Positions 19,885-28,697 of a stretch of DNA of 64,000 nucleotides are shown here, piece by piece. The position numbers were made by a program, and so were the translations under genes. The DNA is from Streptomyces sp. NBC_01571 (GTDB lineage Bacteria > Actinomycetota > Actinomycetes > Streptomycetales > Streptomycetaceae). The first letter of the stretch is position 1. Each line of letters opens with the position of its first letter. The notes beneath the pieces were generated by a model. It did not search any database. It had not been told where the DNA came from and saw only the letters and a program-made list of their open reading frames with translations. The DNA lies in contig NZ_JAPEPZ010000001.1 in the NCBI RefSeq assembly GCF_026339875.1, positions 1,736,001-1,800,000 on the forward strand, given 5' to 3'.

Positions 19885-20928
19885 TCAGCCCAGGGTCGAG
19901 GTGTCGATCACGAACCGGTAGCGCACGTCCGAGGCCATGACCTGCTCGTACGCCTCGTTGATCTTCCCGGCCGGAATGACCTCGACCTCCGCGCCGAGGC
20001 CGTGCCCGGCGCAGAAGTCGAGCATCTCCTGGGTCTCGGGGATGCCGCCGATCAGCGAACCGGCGTACGACCGGCCCCGCATGATGAGCGAGAACACGCT
20101 GATCGACAGGGGCTCCGCCGGGGCTCCGACATTGACCATGGCTCCGCCCACGGCCACCAGCGAGAGGTACGCGTCCAGGTCGAGCTTCGCGCTGACCGTG
20201 TTGACGACGAGGTCGAAGGAACCGGCGAGCTTCTCGAACGTCTCCGGGTCGCTGGTGGCGTGGTAGTGGTCGGCGCCCAGACGCAGGCCGTCGTCCATCT
20301 TCTTCAGCGACTGCGACAGCACGGTGACCTCGGCCCCCATCGCGTGGGCCAGTTTGACGGCCATGTGCCCGAGGCCACCGAGGCCGATGACGGCGACCCT
20401 GCTGCCGGGGCCCGTCCCCCAGCGCCGCAGCGGCGAGTACGTCGTGACGCCCGCGCACAGCAGGGGGGCCGCCTCGTCCAGACCGATGCCCTCGGGGATG
20501 GCGACGACGAAGTCCTCGGTGACGACCATGTGGGTGGAGTAGCCGCCCTGGGTGAGGGTGCCGTCCCTGTCGACGGAGCCGTAGGTGAGCGTGTTGCCCT
20601 CGAGGCAGTACTGCTCCTCGCCCCGCCGACAGGGCGCGCAGGTACGGCAGGAGTCGACCATGCAGCCGACGCCGACGCGGTCGCCGACGGCGTGCCTCGT
20701 GACCTCGGCTCCGACCTCGGTGACGATGCCGGAGATTTCGTGGCCGGGGACCAGGGGGTAGGCGGCCGGGCCCCATTCGCCGCGGACGTTGTGGATGTCC
20801 GAGTGGCAGATGCCGCAGTACCTGATCTCGATGAGGACGTCGTGGGGACCCACGTCACGGCGCTCGACGGTGACGGGACTGAGCGGTCCGGTCGCGGACG
20901 TGGCGGCGTACGCGTGAGCGGTGAGCAC
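19885..20928 (-). CDS. zinc-dependent NAD(P) alcohol dehydrogenase (cinnamyl alcohol dehydrogenase type)
   Basis: A medium-chain dehydrogenase, 347 residues. Catalytic-zinc ligands are visible in CGICHSDIH and GHEISGIV, the structural-zinc cysteines in [15 protein letters not shown], and the cofactor Rossmann motif in [15 protein letters not shown] (near residue 180). The architecture matches bacterial YahK/CAD-type aldehyde reductases, usually NADPH dependent. GTG 20928 has GGAG six bases upstream; longer frames run into the divergent XRE gene. Together with the SDR it may form a small detoxification operon. Confidence 0.92.
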   Translation of the reverse strand: MLTAHAYAATSATGPLSPVTVERRDVGPHDVLIEIRYCGICHSDIHNVRGEWGPAAYPLVPGHEISGIVTEVGAEVTRHAVGDRVGVGCMVDSCRTCAPCRRGEEQYCLEGNTLTYGSVDRDGTLTQGGYSTHMVVTEDFVVAIPEGIGLDEAAPLLCAGVTTYSPLRRWGTGPGSRVAVIGLGGLGHMAVKLAHAMGAEVTVLSQSLKKMDDGLRLGADHYHATSDPETFEKLAGSFDLVVNTVSAKLDLDAYLSLVAVGGAMVNVGAPAEPLSISVFSLIMRGRSYAGSLIGGIPETQEMLDFCAGHGLGAEVEVIPAGKINEAYEQVMASDVRYRFVIDTSTLG

Positions 20929-21123
20929 GATGTCTCCAGGATGGTGTGGGGGAAGTGACCACGAAGAGTCCCGGCGGGAACGGGGCACGTTCCCGAGCTT
21001 CCAGCCTGCTGTCCCTGCCCGCATCCCGGCAGACCGCGGGGTGCCGGGGAAGGACGTCCGGGGGTGTGACACGGCCCTTCGCCGTCCTGCCGCGCAGGTC
21101 ACAGGACTGCCACACTGGTGCCC

Positions 21124-21996
21124 ATGGCACGTGAGCGGCAGAACGGCATCAGCGGCGGCACGGATCTGGGGAGCTTCCTGCGCGCCCGTCGTACCCATGT
21201 GTCCCCGGAGGAGGCCGGTCTCCGGATCGGCCCCGCCCTGCGCCGCGCGCCCGGACTGCGCCGTGAGGAACTGGCCATGCTCGCCGGGGTGAGCATCGAC
21301 TACTACACACGACTGGAGCGCGGCCGGGAGACCCGTCCCACCCCCGCGGTCGTGGACGCCCTCGCCGGTGCCCTCCATCTGGACACGCAGGAGCACGAAC
21401 ACCTGCGCGACCTCGTCGCGCGCGCCGCCCGCGGTGCGCCGCGGGCACCGGCGACACCCAGCCGCTCCGTGCGGCCCGGCGTCAGACTGCTCCTGGAGAA
21501 CCTGCGGCCCAACCCCGCACACGTGGTCAGCCGTACGTCGGACCTGCTCGCCTGCAACCCTGGCGGGATGCGGCTCCTCGCCGGCCTGGACAAGTGGCCG
21601 GTGCACCGGCGCAACGTGGCGCGCTATGTGTTCCTGCACCCGGACGCGCCCTCGCTGTTCGACGACTGGGACGAACAGATCCGCGCCTGCGTCGGCCGGA
21701 TGCGCGCCCTCGCCGGCACCGACCCCGACGCCCCCGACCTGGCCGAACTCGTCGACGAACTCCTCCTCAAGAGCCCCGATTTCGCCCGTCTGTGGGACCA
21801 CTACGACGTACGGCTGCGCTCCCACGGCCACCGTACGTTCCACCATCCGGAGGTGGGCGACCTGACCCTCGGCTACCAGTCCATGCACCTCGAAGGCACC
21901 CCCGGCCACCGGCTCGTCGCGTACTACGCCGAGCCCGGCACTCCCGGCTACGACGCGATGGCCCGGCTCGACCGTCCGGGACCACCGTGCGGTTGA
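21124..21996 (+). CDS. XRE family regulator with MmyB-type ligand domain
   Basis: A 290-residue regulator. The N-terminal helix-turn-helix contains [31 protein letters not shown] (about residues 38-68), typical of streptomycete MmyB-like regulators. The remainder is the PAS-like ligand-binding domain of that family. It diverges from the alcohol dehydrogenase with about 195 bp between starts, the standard arrangement of such regulators with an oxidoreductase target. ATG 21124 is preferred; GTG 21118 would add two residues. Confidence 0.92.
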   Translation: MARERQNGISGGTDLGSFLRARRTHVSPEEAGLRIGPALRRAPGLRREELAMLAGVSIDYYTRLERGRETRPTPAVVDALAGALHLDTQEHEHLRDLVARAARGAPRAPATPSRSVRPGVRLLLENLRPNPAHVVSRTSDLLACNPGGMRLLAGLDKWPVHRRNVARYVFLHPDAPSLFDDWDEQIRACVGRMRALAGTDPDAPDLAELVDELLLKSPDFARLWDHYDVRLRSHGHRTFHHPEVGDLTLGYQSMHLEGTPGHRLVAYYAEPGTPGYDAMARLDRPGPPCG

Positions 21997-22170
21997 GGAC
22001 ACGGCCCGGCTCGACGGTGCCGTCGAGGACGTCCGGCACGAGTTCCTCGATGCGGCGCGGGCCGGAGCCCTGCCGTACTTCCCCGGGCCGTCGGGGAATC
22101 ACCGTGTGCCCTCCGCTGTTTCCCGGCTGAACGCGATGAATTCCGCGGCAGGCACCCCAGGAGGACGACC

Positions 22171-22578
22171 GTGTACGGCGACCAGGCGACGATCCGCAAG
22201 ATCCTGAACGAACTCGGCGACACCTGGGCGATCGTCGGCCTCTCCTCGAACGAGGGGCGTGCGGCGTACGGAGTCGCCGACGTCCTGCGGCGTCACGGCA
22301 AGCGGATCGTCCCCGTGCACCCGAAGGCCGAGACCGTCCACGGCGAGAAGGGTTATCCCTCGCTCGACGCGATCCCGTTCGACGTCGATGTCGTCGACGT
22401 CTTCGTCAACAGCGACCTCGCCGGGGCCGTGGCAGACGAGGCCGTCGCGATCGGCGCCGAGGCCGTCTGGTTCCAGCTCGGCGTCGTGGACGAGGCCGCG
22501 TACGACCGCACCCGCGCTGCCGGGCTCGACATGGTCATGGACCGCTGCCCCGCCATCGAGATCCCCCGCCTCGGCTGA
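22171..22578 (+). CDS. CoA-binding domain protein (YccU type)
   Basis: A 135-residue single-domain Rossmann protein of the CoA-binding family: WAIVGLSSNEGRAAYGVADVL (about 19-40), VPVHPKAETVHGEKGYPSL and VWFQLGVVDEAAYDRTRAAGLDMVMDRCPAIE. Such stand-alone domains are common, with no settled role. GTG 22171 is preceded by AGGAGGACGACC. It stands alone between the XRE regulator and a GNAT gene. Confidence 0.9.
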   Translation: MYGDQATIRKILNELGDTWAIVGLSSNEGRAAYGVADVLRRHGKRIVPVHPKAETVHGEKGYPSLDAIPFDVDVVDVFVNSDLAGAVADEAVAIGAEAVWFQLGVVDEAAYDRTRAAGLDMVMDRCPAIEIPRLG

Positions 22579-22654
22579 CCGGCCCCGCACCAGCCCGGTC
22601 CCGTGCGGTCGAACCCGGTTGACGCCGCGCGCCGCGGCCGGGTTTGCTGCCGCG

Positions 22655-23095
22655 GTGTCCACTCTTCTCTTCCGGCGGCCGGTCGACGAACCCGCCCTCG
22701 AAGCCTGGCGTCACGTCCACAACGTGATCGTCCCTCCCGCCGCCCTGTCGCTCGACGAGGTCCGGGAGCGGGCGGGCCGCAACCTCCTGGAGGTCGCCCA
22801 CCTCGGCGACGTCCTGGTGGGCTGCACGACCGTGCGCCCGCCGAAGGACGACACCTCACCGGCGACGGTGATCGCCCGGGTGCTGCCCGAGCACCGCGGG
22901 CGGGGGTTCGGCGGGGAGCTTTACGAGCGGGGGCTGGGTCAGGCGCGGGCGCTGGGCGCCGAGGTGATCGAGACGGTCGTCCTCGCCTCGAACGAGGACG
23001 GGCTGCGCTTCGCCCTGAAGCAGGGATTCACCGAGATCGAGCGCTACGTGCTGCCGGGCGACACCACGGAGTGGATCGACCTGCGGCTGAACTGA
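22655..23095 (+). CDS. GNAT family N-acetyltransferase
   Basis: A 146-residue acetyltransferase. The acetyl-CoA pyrophosphate loop is VLPEHRGRGFGGELYERG (about residues 75-92), followed by VVLASNEDGLRFALKQGFTEIERY, the usual last strand-helix of GNAT proteins. The acceptor is unknown. GTG 22655 (VSTLLFRRPVDEP) is the most plausible start; the longer open frame overlaps the CoA-binding gene. Confidence 0.85.
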   Translation: MSTLLFRRPVDEPALEAWRHVHNVIVPPAALSLDEVRERAGRNLLEVAHLGDVLVGCTTVRPPKDDTSPATVIARVLPEHRGRGFGGELYERGLGQARALGAEVIETVVLASNEDGLRFALKQGFTEIERYVLPGDTTEWIDLRLN

Positions 23096-23159
23096 CCCGG
23101 CGCGTCACCCGACGAGGCCTTCGCCCGTCACCGGTCCCGATCGAGACACGCCATGACGG

Positions 23160-23260
23160 TCTCCGTGAGGAACGCAGGGGTGTGCCGGGCAGGCAGAGCA
23201 GCGGCTCGCCCTCCCCCATGACGTGGTGGGCGAGCGTGGTCCCGTCGGGGCGGAGAAGGC
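23160..23260 (-). pseudogene. relic of an alpha/beta hydrolase N terminus
   Basis: On the minus strand, positions 23258 to about 23160 read LLRPDGTTLAHHVMGEGE followed by PLLCLPGTPLRSS, the characteristic opening of actinobacterial alpha/beta-fold hydrolases (PDGTxLAYHVxGxGxPLLCLPGGPxRAS). In-frame stops lie just upstream and there is no start codon, nucleophile elbow or C-terminal half, so only a fragment remains. It lies in the 240-bp space between the GNAT and YbaK genes. The assignment rests on motif memory. Confidence 0.45.
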
Positions 23261-23337
23261 CGGCCCGACGTCATCCTCATGGCCGCGCGCGGACCACGGC
23301 AACCGGTTGACGCGGGGGTGGGCCGGGGTCCGGTCCG

Positions 23338-23895
23338 TCAGGCGACTCCGAGCCCCTCGATCACCACGGCGTTCGGCAGTTCGCCGAACGCCTTGCCCGG
23401 CACCAGCAGCTTGCCGCGCCGCCGGCCACTGCCGACCAGGACGTACGGCAGCTCGACGACCGCCGAGTCCACCAGCACGGGCCAGTCACCGGGCAGCCCG
23501 ACGGGTGTGATGCCGCCGTACTCCATGCCGGTCTCACCGGTCGCCATGTCCATCGACGCGAACGAAGCCTTGCGGGCACCGAGTTGGCGGCGGACAACAC
23601 CGTTGACGTCGACCCGGGTGGTGGAGAGGACCAGACACGCGGCCAGCGTGCTCTCCCCGCCGCGCCTGCCCGCGACGACCACGCAGTTGGCGGACTGCTC
23701 GAGCAGTTCCCTGCCGTAGTGCTCGACGAAGGTCGCGGTGTCGGCCCAGGCCGGGTCCGTGTCGACGTACACGATCTGCTCGGCGGGGACGGTGCCCCGC
23801 CAGGCGCGTACGGCGTCGGCGACCGGGCCGACGAGTTCGCCGAGGCACTCGGGAGCGGGCGTGGCGTGGTCGAAGTGTCCGATGGGGGCGCGCAT
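23338..23895 (-). CDS. YbaK/EbsC family aminoacyl-tRNA deacylase-like protein
   Basis: A 185-residue protein of the YbaK/ProX editing-domain family. The core shows SANCVVVAGRRGGESTLAACLVLSTTRVDVNGVVRRQLG, with KASFASMDMATGETGMEYGGITPVGLP, the pattern of free-standing deacylases that clear mischarged tRNA. The lysine in GARKASF matches the conserved catalytic region. ATG 23895 is used; an upstream extension of 34 residues lacks family similarity. Confidence 0.88.
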   Translation of the reverse strand: MRAPIGHFDHATPAPECLGELVGPVADAVRAWRGTVPAEQIVYVDTDPAWADTATFVEHYGRELLEQSANCVVVAGRRGGESTLAACLVLSTTRVDVNGVVRRQLGARKASFASMDMATGETGMEYGGITPVGLPGDWPVLVDSAVVELPYVLVGSGRRRGKLLVPGKAFGELPNAVVIEGLGVA

Positions 23896-23938
23896 TCCCG
23901 CACGGTAACAGCCGTTCGGGGGCACCCGGTCGGGGGTC

Positions 23939-24511
23939 TCAGTGCACGAGCGGGACCGATACCGCCATGACCATCTCCACGGGTACGGCGCCGTCATTGC
24001 CGTACCGGTGCGGGGTGTTGGCCTCGAAGGAAGCGCTCGCCCCCTCCGGCACGAGGTGGGGCACGCCGTCGACGGTGAGGGTCAGATCGCCGGCCGTGAC
24101 ATGGACGAGCTCCACGGTGCCCGTGGGGTGCGGGTCGGAGGGGCTGCCCTCGCCCGGCATCAGGCGCCAGTCCCACATCTCCAGCGGGCCGGGGGCCTCG
24201 GTGCCCGCGAGCAGCCGGTTGTAGCTGCCGGCGTCCGTGTGCCACAGCCGTACGGCCTGCTCGGCCGGGACGATCCGGACCTTGGGACCCTGTTCGTAGT
24301 CGAGGAGCGTGGTGATGCTGACGCCGAGCGCGTCGCCGATCTTGACGACGGTGCCGAGGCTGGGGTTGGTCCTGGCCTGCTCGATCTGGATGAGCATGCC
24401 GCGGCTGACTCCCGCGCGGGCCGCGAGCGCTTCCAGGGTGAAGCCGCGCTCGGTGCGCCAGCGCTTCACGTTGCGCGCCAGGGACTGGGTCAGCAGGTCG
24501 AGATCCGACAC
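23939..24511 (-). CDS. XRE-cupin transcriptional regulator
   Basis: A regulator of 190 residues with an N-terminal XRE helix-turn-helix (RTERGFTLEALAARAGVSRGMLIQIEQARTNPSLGTVVKIG) and a C-terminal cupin (about 110-185, including HPTGTVELVHVTAGDLTL). Such two-domain regulators sense small metabolites and usually control an adjacent transporter or catabolic gene. It diverges from the EamA exporter across a 93-bp gap holding an inverted repeat. GTG 24511 is chosen by homology to family length; an in-frame TTG at 24544 would overlap the inverted repeat. Confidence 0.88.
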   Translation of the reverse strand: MSDLDLLTQSLARNVKRWRTERGFTLEALAARAGVSRGMLIQIEQARTNPSLGTVVKIGDALGVSITTLLDYEQGPKVRIVPAEQAVRLWHTDAGSYNRLLAGTEAPGPLEMWDWRLMPGEGSPSDPHPTGTVELVHVTAGDLTLTVDGVPHLVPEGASASFEANTPHRYGNDGAVPVEMVMAVSVPLVH

Positions 24512-24538
24512 TTTTCGTCCAATATTCTGAATGACAGA

Positions 24539-24554
24539 GTTCAATAAAGTGAAC
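24539..24554. promoter_or_regulatory. inverted repeat, putative operator of the XRE-cupin regulator
   Basis: A perfect 5-6-5 inverted repeat, GTTCA-ATAAAG-TGAAC, sits in an AT-rich patch between the divergent regulator and the EamA gene. Its centre is about 58 bp from the EamA start and 35 bp from the regulator start, suitable for repressing both. It is the only such AT-rich symmetric element nearby. Confidence 0.55.
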
Positions 24555-24604
24555 TATGGTGTGGTGCACCCGATCGTTCACCGAACTGTACTGCGAGGCG
24601 ACTC

Positions 24605-25462
24605 ATGACAGCGCTCTTCGCCCTGGCCACCAGCCTCCTGTGGGGCCTGGCCGACTTCGGCGGAGGCCTGCTGACCCGGCGGACCCCCGCCCTCACCGTG
24701 GTCGTCGTCTCGCAGGCGGTCGCTGCGGGCGTCCTCGGCGTGATCGTGGCCGCGACCGGCGCCTTGAGCGAGGCAGGACCGAGGCTGTGGTTCGCGGCCG
24801 CGGCCGGCCTTGTGGGACCGGTCGCGCTGTTCTCGTTCTACAAGGCCCTCGCCCTGGGCCCGATGGGCGTGGTCTCGCCGCTCGGCTCCCTGGGCGTCGC
24901 CGTCCCCCTCACCGTGGGCCTCGCCCTCGGCGAGCGTCCCGGGCCGCTGCAGTTCGCGGGCATCGCGGTCGCCGTCGCCGGCGTGGTGCTCGCGGGCGGC
25001 CCGCAGTTCAGGGGCGCCCCCGTGCAGCGGCAGGCGATCCTGCTGACGCTGCTCGCGGCGCTCGGCTTCGGCACGGTGTTCGTCCTGATCGCGGAGGCGT
25101 CCTCGTCGGTCACCGGCCTGTTCCTCGCCCTGTTCGTGCAGCGGGTGACCAATGTCGTCGCGGGCGGCACGGCGCTGTGGACCTCGGTCCGGCACGGCTC
25201 CGCCGGGCTCCCCGAAGGCGGCTTCCCCTGGCGCGCTCTCCCGGCGTTCGCCTTCGTCGGCCTCGCCGATGTGGCGGCCAACGGCACCTACTCCGTCGCC
25301 GCCCACCACGGCCCGGTGACGGTGGCCGCCGTGCTCGCCTCGCTCTACCCGGTGGTCACGGCCCTGGCCGCGCGCGGCTTCCTCAGCGAACGGCTGCGCG
25401 GCGTCCAGGCGGCGGGCGCGGGCCTGGCGCTGGTCGGCACGGTCATGCTCGCGACGGGCTGA
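24605..25462 (+). CDS. EamA/DMT family transporter
   Basis: A 285-residue membrane protein with about ten hydrophobic helices in two EamA repeats (residues 3-135 and 150-283). It begins MTALFALATSLLWGLADFGGG and its second repeat ends TALAARGFLSERLRGVQAAGAGLALVGTVMLATG. Drug/metabolite superfamily members usually export amino acids or small metabolites. Its divergent XRE-cupin regulator presumably senses the exported compound. The last codons lie within a 117-bp tandem duplication. Confidence 0.9.
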   Translation: MTALFALATSLLWGLADFGGGLLTRRTPALTVVVVSQAVAAGVLGVIVAATGALSEAGPRLWFAAAAGLVGPVALFSFYKALALGPMGVVSPLGSLGVAVPLTVGLALGERPGPLQFAGIAVAVAGVVLAGGPQFRGAPVQRQAILLTLLAALGFGTVFVLIAEASSSVTGLFLALFVQRVTNVVAGGTALWTSVRHGSAGLPEGGFPWRALPAFAFVGLADVAANGTYSVAAHHGPVTVAAVLASLYPVVTALAARGFLSERLRGVQAAGAGLALVGTVMLATG

Positions 25463-25686
25463 GCCAGGGACGGCCGCGCTCGCGACGAACCGGGGCGGGC
25501 CAGGCCGGTCGTCGGGTGAGCCGGGGCGGGTGGGCCGGGGCGGGCCCGGGTCGGCACGGTCATGCTCGCGACGGGCTGAGCCAGGGACGGCCGCGCTCGC
25601 GACGAACCGGGGCGGGCCAGGCCGGTCGTCGGGTGAGCCGGGGCGGGTGGGCCGGGGCGGGCCCGGGTCGGCACGGTCATCCTCGC
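25432..25686. repeat. 117-bp tandem duplication covering the 3' end of the EamA gene
   Basis: Units start at 25432, 25549 and 25666, each beginning GGTCGGCACGGTCATG. Copies one and two are complete and near identical. The third stops after about 20 bp, where it diverges (CATCCTCGCG). The unit contains the last codons and stop of the EamA gene plus about 85 bp of non-coding sequence, so a second copy of the gene end lies downstream without a gene body. Confidence 0.9.
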
Positions 25687-25699
25687 GCGACGGGGCGGA

Positions 25700-26497
25700 T
25701 CAGGACTCGGCGCGTACGTCCCCGGCGGCTTCCCCGGCCGCGAGGTCCAGCTCCGCGAGCCGGGCCACGGCCTCCTCGTCCAGCCCCGACAGCGCGAGCA
25801 GCTGCTCCGGCGTGACACCGTCGGGGATCGGCACGGGCGCCGGCGTGCGCAGCGGCGGCTGCCATCCGGCCGCCGGATCCCAGCGCCGTACGACCCGGGC
25901 CGGAGCGCCCGCCACGACCGCGTGGTCGGGCACCGCGCCCCGTACCACCGCGCCGGCCGCCACCACCACGTTCCGCCCGATCCGCGCTCCCGGCAGGATC
26001 ACCGCCCCGGTGCCGATCCAGCAGCCGGGACCGATCTCCACCGGCTCCATCCGGGGCCACTGCTTGCCGATGGGCTCGTGCGGATCGTCGTAGGAGTGGT
26101 TGGTGGACGTCACGTACACGTACGGCCCGAAGTAGCAGTCGCTGCCGATGGTGACCGTCGTGTCGGCGATGACATGGCTGCCGCGGCCGAGCACCACGCC
26201 GTCGCCGAGGCGAAGGATCGGGTCGGGGCCGAGGTCGAGGTCGGGCATCAGCCCCGCGGTGAGGGTGACCTGCTCGCCGACGATGCAGTGGTCGCCGAGG
26301 TGGATCCAGGGCTCTCCGAAGACGGTGCCGAGCGGGAAGGCGAGTCTGGTACCCGTTCCGATCGCCCCGAAGCGCAGCCGCCCCGGGTGCTCGGCCGTGA
26401 CCGAGGCCGTGCGCTGCATCCACGCCCAGCCCGCGTGGACGGCGCGCTGCACGAGGCGGCGCCGCCATGACGAGAACGCGTTCCTGTTGCTGGGCAC
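25700..26497 (-). CDS. left-handed beta-helix acyltransferase
   Basis: A 265-residue hexapeptide-repeat protein. Repeated [LIV]-G-x-x-x-x units run from about residue 65 to 210 (for example DPILRLGDGVVLGRGSHVIA and VEIGPGCWIGTGAVILPGA), with the external loop TSTNHSYDDPHEPIG typical of O-acetyltransferases. The acceptor is unknown. The C-terminal 40 residues are a short helical extension. GTG 26497 gives the normal N-terminal helix. It diverges from the gamma-carbonic anhydrase gene across 117 bp. Confidence 0.87.
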   Translation of the reverse strand: MPSNRNAFSSWRRRLVQRAVHAGWAWMQRTASVTAEHPGRLRFGAIGTGTRLAFPLGTVFGEPWIHLGDHCIVGEQVTLTAGLMPDLDLGPDPILRLGDGVVLGRGSHVIADTTVTIGSDCYFGPYVYVTSTNHSYDDPHEPIGKQWPRMEPVEIGPGCWIGTGAVILPGARIGRNVVVAAGAVVRGAVPDHAVVAGAPARVVRRWDPAAGWQPPLRTPAPVPIPDGVTPEQLLALSGLDEEAVARLAELDLAAGEAAGDVRAES

Positions 26498-26614
26498 TCG
26501 CTCACGGTACTCAGGGGGAGAACGGGCCAGCAGAGATCACGGCTGTGATCTTCGCCCCACCGGGTCGGGGATCATGGCATACGGTGCCGGTGTACCGACG
26601 ACGAGGAGGCGGCG

Positions 26615-27154
26615 ATGACGCAGCAGGCGCTGATCATGGGGATCGGCGGCAAGGATCCGCAGGTGGACCCGGAGGCCTTCACGGCACGCACGGCGGTGGT
26701 CATCGGGGACGTCACCCTGCGGACGGGCGCGAGCGTCTGGTACGGCGCGGTGCTGCGGGCCGACTGCGGGCCGATCGTCATCGGCGCCGACAGCAACATC
26801 CAGGACAACTGCACCCTGCACGTCGATCCCGGTTTCCCCGTCACCGTGGGCGAGCGGGTCTCGGTCGGGCACAACGCCGTGCTGCACGGGGCCACCGTCG
26901 AGGACGACTGCCTGATCGGGATGGGGGCCACGGTCCTCAACGGGGCGGTGATCGGCGCCGGTTCGCTGGTCGCGGCCCAGGCCCTGGTCCCGCAGGGGAT
27001 GCGGGTCCCGCCCGGTTCGTTGGTGGCGGGCGTGCCCGCGAAGGTCAAGCGCCCGTTGACGGAGGAGGAGCGCGAGGGCCTCACTCTCAACGGCACCTTC
27101 TACGTGGAGCTGGCGAAGGCCCACAAGGACGCGGCGGAGAACACCGGGAGCTGA
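26615..27154 (+). CDS. gamma-carbonic anhydrase family protein
   Basis: A 179-residue left-handed beta-helix protein. The metal-ligand histidines appear in NCTLHVD and GHNAVLHGATVED, and the sequence VRADCGPIVIGADSNIQDN-type segment matches the gamma-CA/PaaY family. Many such proteins lack measurable anhydrase activity, so function is left at family level. ATG 26615 is preceded by GAGGCGGCG. Confidence 0.9.
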   Translation: MTQQALIMGIGGKDPQVDPEAFTARTAVVIGDVTLRTGASVWYGAVLRADCGPIVIGADSNIQDNCTLHVDPGFPVTVGERVSVGHNAVLHGATVEDDCLIGMGATVLNGAVIGAGSLVAAQALVPQGMRVPPGSLVAGVPAKVKRPLTEEEREGLTLNGTFYVELAKAHKDAAENTGS

Positions 27155-27206
27155 TACGCACCCCTCGGGGGCGCGGGGAACGGCGTGACCGGTCGCGGCC
27201 GGGTCG

Positions 27207-27224
27207 CCGGTGCCGCGGCACCGG
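27207..27224. terminator. palindrome between convergent genes, probable terminator
   Basis: The perfect 18-bp palindrome CCGGTGCCGCGGCACCGG lies between the convergent stops at 27154 and 27240. With no loop and no U-run it is not a classical terminator, but such GC hairpins commonly end transcription in Streptomyces. Confidence 0.5.
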
Positions 27225-27239
27225 TCCCGGTGACGGGTC

Positions 27240-27890
27240 CTACTCGGCGGCGGCGACCGGCTCCGGCTGTGCCTCGTCCAGCTCGGCGGACACCCGCTTC
27301 GCCCGGCGCTTGACGACCAGCATCGAGGCGAGCCCGATGAGCACCGCCATCGCCAGTCCGACCCACGAGAACCGCTTCAGCCAGGACTCGGCGACGACAC
27401 CGACGTAGTAGATGACCGCGGTGGTGCCCCCGGCCCAGATGATCCCGCCGAGCACGTTGGCGATCAGGAACTTCCAGTACGGCATCTTCAGCACACCGGC
27501 GAGCGGCCCCGCGAAGATGCGCAGAAGGGCGATGAAGCGGCCGAAGAAGACGGCCCACATGCCCCATTTCTGGAAGGACCGCTCGGCCGTCGCGATGTGT
27601 CCAGGACCGAAGTGCCGGGGGAACTTCCCACCGAGCCAGGCCAGCAGCGGCCGTCCGCCCTTGCGGCCGATCGCGTAGCCGATGGAGTCGCCGACGACCG
27701 CGCCGAGGCTGGCGCACGCCCCGAGGATGACGGGGTTGATCCCCGAGTGCTGGGAGGACAGCAGCGCCGCCGAGACCAGGATGATCTCGCCGGGCAGGGG
27801 TATACCCAGGCTCTCCAGGCCGATGACGAGGGCCACCAGCGCGTAGATGCTGACCGCGGGCACCGTCTCGAGCCAATCCTGGACGTGCAA
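27240..27890 (-). CDS. DedA family membrane protein
   Basis: A 216-residue integral membrane protein of the DedA (VTT/SNARE-associated) family. The family segments GLESLGIPLPGEIILVSAALL and KWGMWAVFFGRFIALLRIFAGPLAGVLKMPYWKFL are present. DedA proteins influence membrane-lipid flipping, and some recycle undecaprenyl phosphate carrier. The C terminus is charged and probably cytoplasmic. The window also encodes a TVP38-type relative (35001-35780) and UppP. Confidence 0.92.
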   Translation of the reverse strand: MHVQDWLETVPAVSIYALVALVIGLESLGIPLPGEIILVSAALLSSQHSGINPVILGACASLGAVVGDSIGYAIGRKGGRPLLAWLGGKFPRHFGPGHIATAERSFQKWGMWAVFFGRFIALLRIFAGPLAGVLKMPYWKFLIANVLGGIIWAGGTTAVIYYVGVVAESWLKRFSWVGLAMAVLIGLASMLVVKRRAKRVSAELDEAQPEPVAAAE

Positions 27891-28037
27891 CGCCGGTTCC
27901 TCCCCGTCACGTGTATCCCGGCATGCGCTCGTGCGAGCGCATGCCGGGAAGCCTACCGCTCGGCCGAGCGCGACGGACTCCCACAGTTGGCACCGGTGCT
28001 CCTGCCGTACAGCCGCGCTCCCCCGGCAGCGGACTCG

Positions 28038-28481
28038 CTACCACTGATAGGGCAGGTACTTCCCGTCGAGGGTGATGACGACCCGGTCACCCTCTGGGTC
28101 GGGCACCCGCCGCACGTCGAGGCGGAAGTTGATGGCGCTCATGATGCCGTCGCCGCACTGCTCGTGGATGAGCTCCTTGATCGTCGGACCGTAGACCTGG
28201 ACGACCTCGTAGAGCCGGTAGATCGTGGGGTCAACGGGGACGGCGGTCTCCAGGGCGCCTCGGGTCGGCTGGAGCTGGAAGGCGAGGACGGCGTCGTCGC
28301 CGAGTTCGAGGAGCGCCGCGGCCGTCGCCGCCTCCTCCTCGCGCATGGGGTGCTGCCCCAGCAGCGCGGCCGTCGTCCACGCGAGCGGCTTGCCGACGGC
28401 TTCGGCCAGTTGGGCCCAGGTGACCCCGGTCTTCACTTTGGCCTGACGGACGGCTTCGGCGGCCTCGCGCTTGCTGAGCAT
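28038..28481 (-). CDS. cynS: cyanate hydratase (cyanase)
   Basis: Converts cyanate and bicarbonate to carbamate and CO2, hence ammonia. The 147-residue product has the helical N-terminal domain and the conserved C-terminal catalytic block IYRLYEVVQVYGPTIKELIHEQCGDGIMSAINF, holding the arginine, glutamate and serine of the active site, and ends GDRVVITLDGKYLPYQW. ATG 28481 is preferred to 28487 because GGAG lies six bases upstream of it. No cynT or cynR is adjacent. Confidence 0.95.
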   Translation of the reverse strand: MLSKREAAEAVRQAKVKTGVTWAQLAEAVGKPLAWTTAALLGQHPMREEEAATAAALLELGDDAVLAFQLQPTRGALETAVPVDPTIYRLYEVVQVYGPTIKELIHEQCGDGIMSAINFRLDVRRVPDPEGDRVVITLDGKYLPYQW

Positions 28482-28640
28482 GTACATCTCCGTTCCCGGG
28501 CAACGACGTCGACACGTGGGGTCAGCCTAGGAGAACGCCATTCTCAGACAATGGCGCCGGGCGGGCACCGACTGCGCGGGATCCCGAGGGAGATGCCGTG
28601 AACGGCGGCACAGCGGGACGCGGCCGCACGGCGGAACAGC

Positions 28641-28678
28641 GGACGGCCCCGGCCGGCTCGGTGCCGGTGGGGCCGTCC
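28641..28678. terminator. hairpin terminator downstream of the hotdog thioesterase
   Basis: A 10-bp arm GGACGGCCCC pairs with GGGGCCGTCC across an inner, partly paired GGCC/GGTG region. It lies 20 bp after the stop of the minus-strand hotdog gene and upstream of cynS. No U-run follows. Confidence 0.6.
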
Positions 28679-28697
28679 GCCGTCGCGGGTGGTCCGC

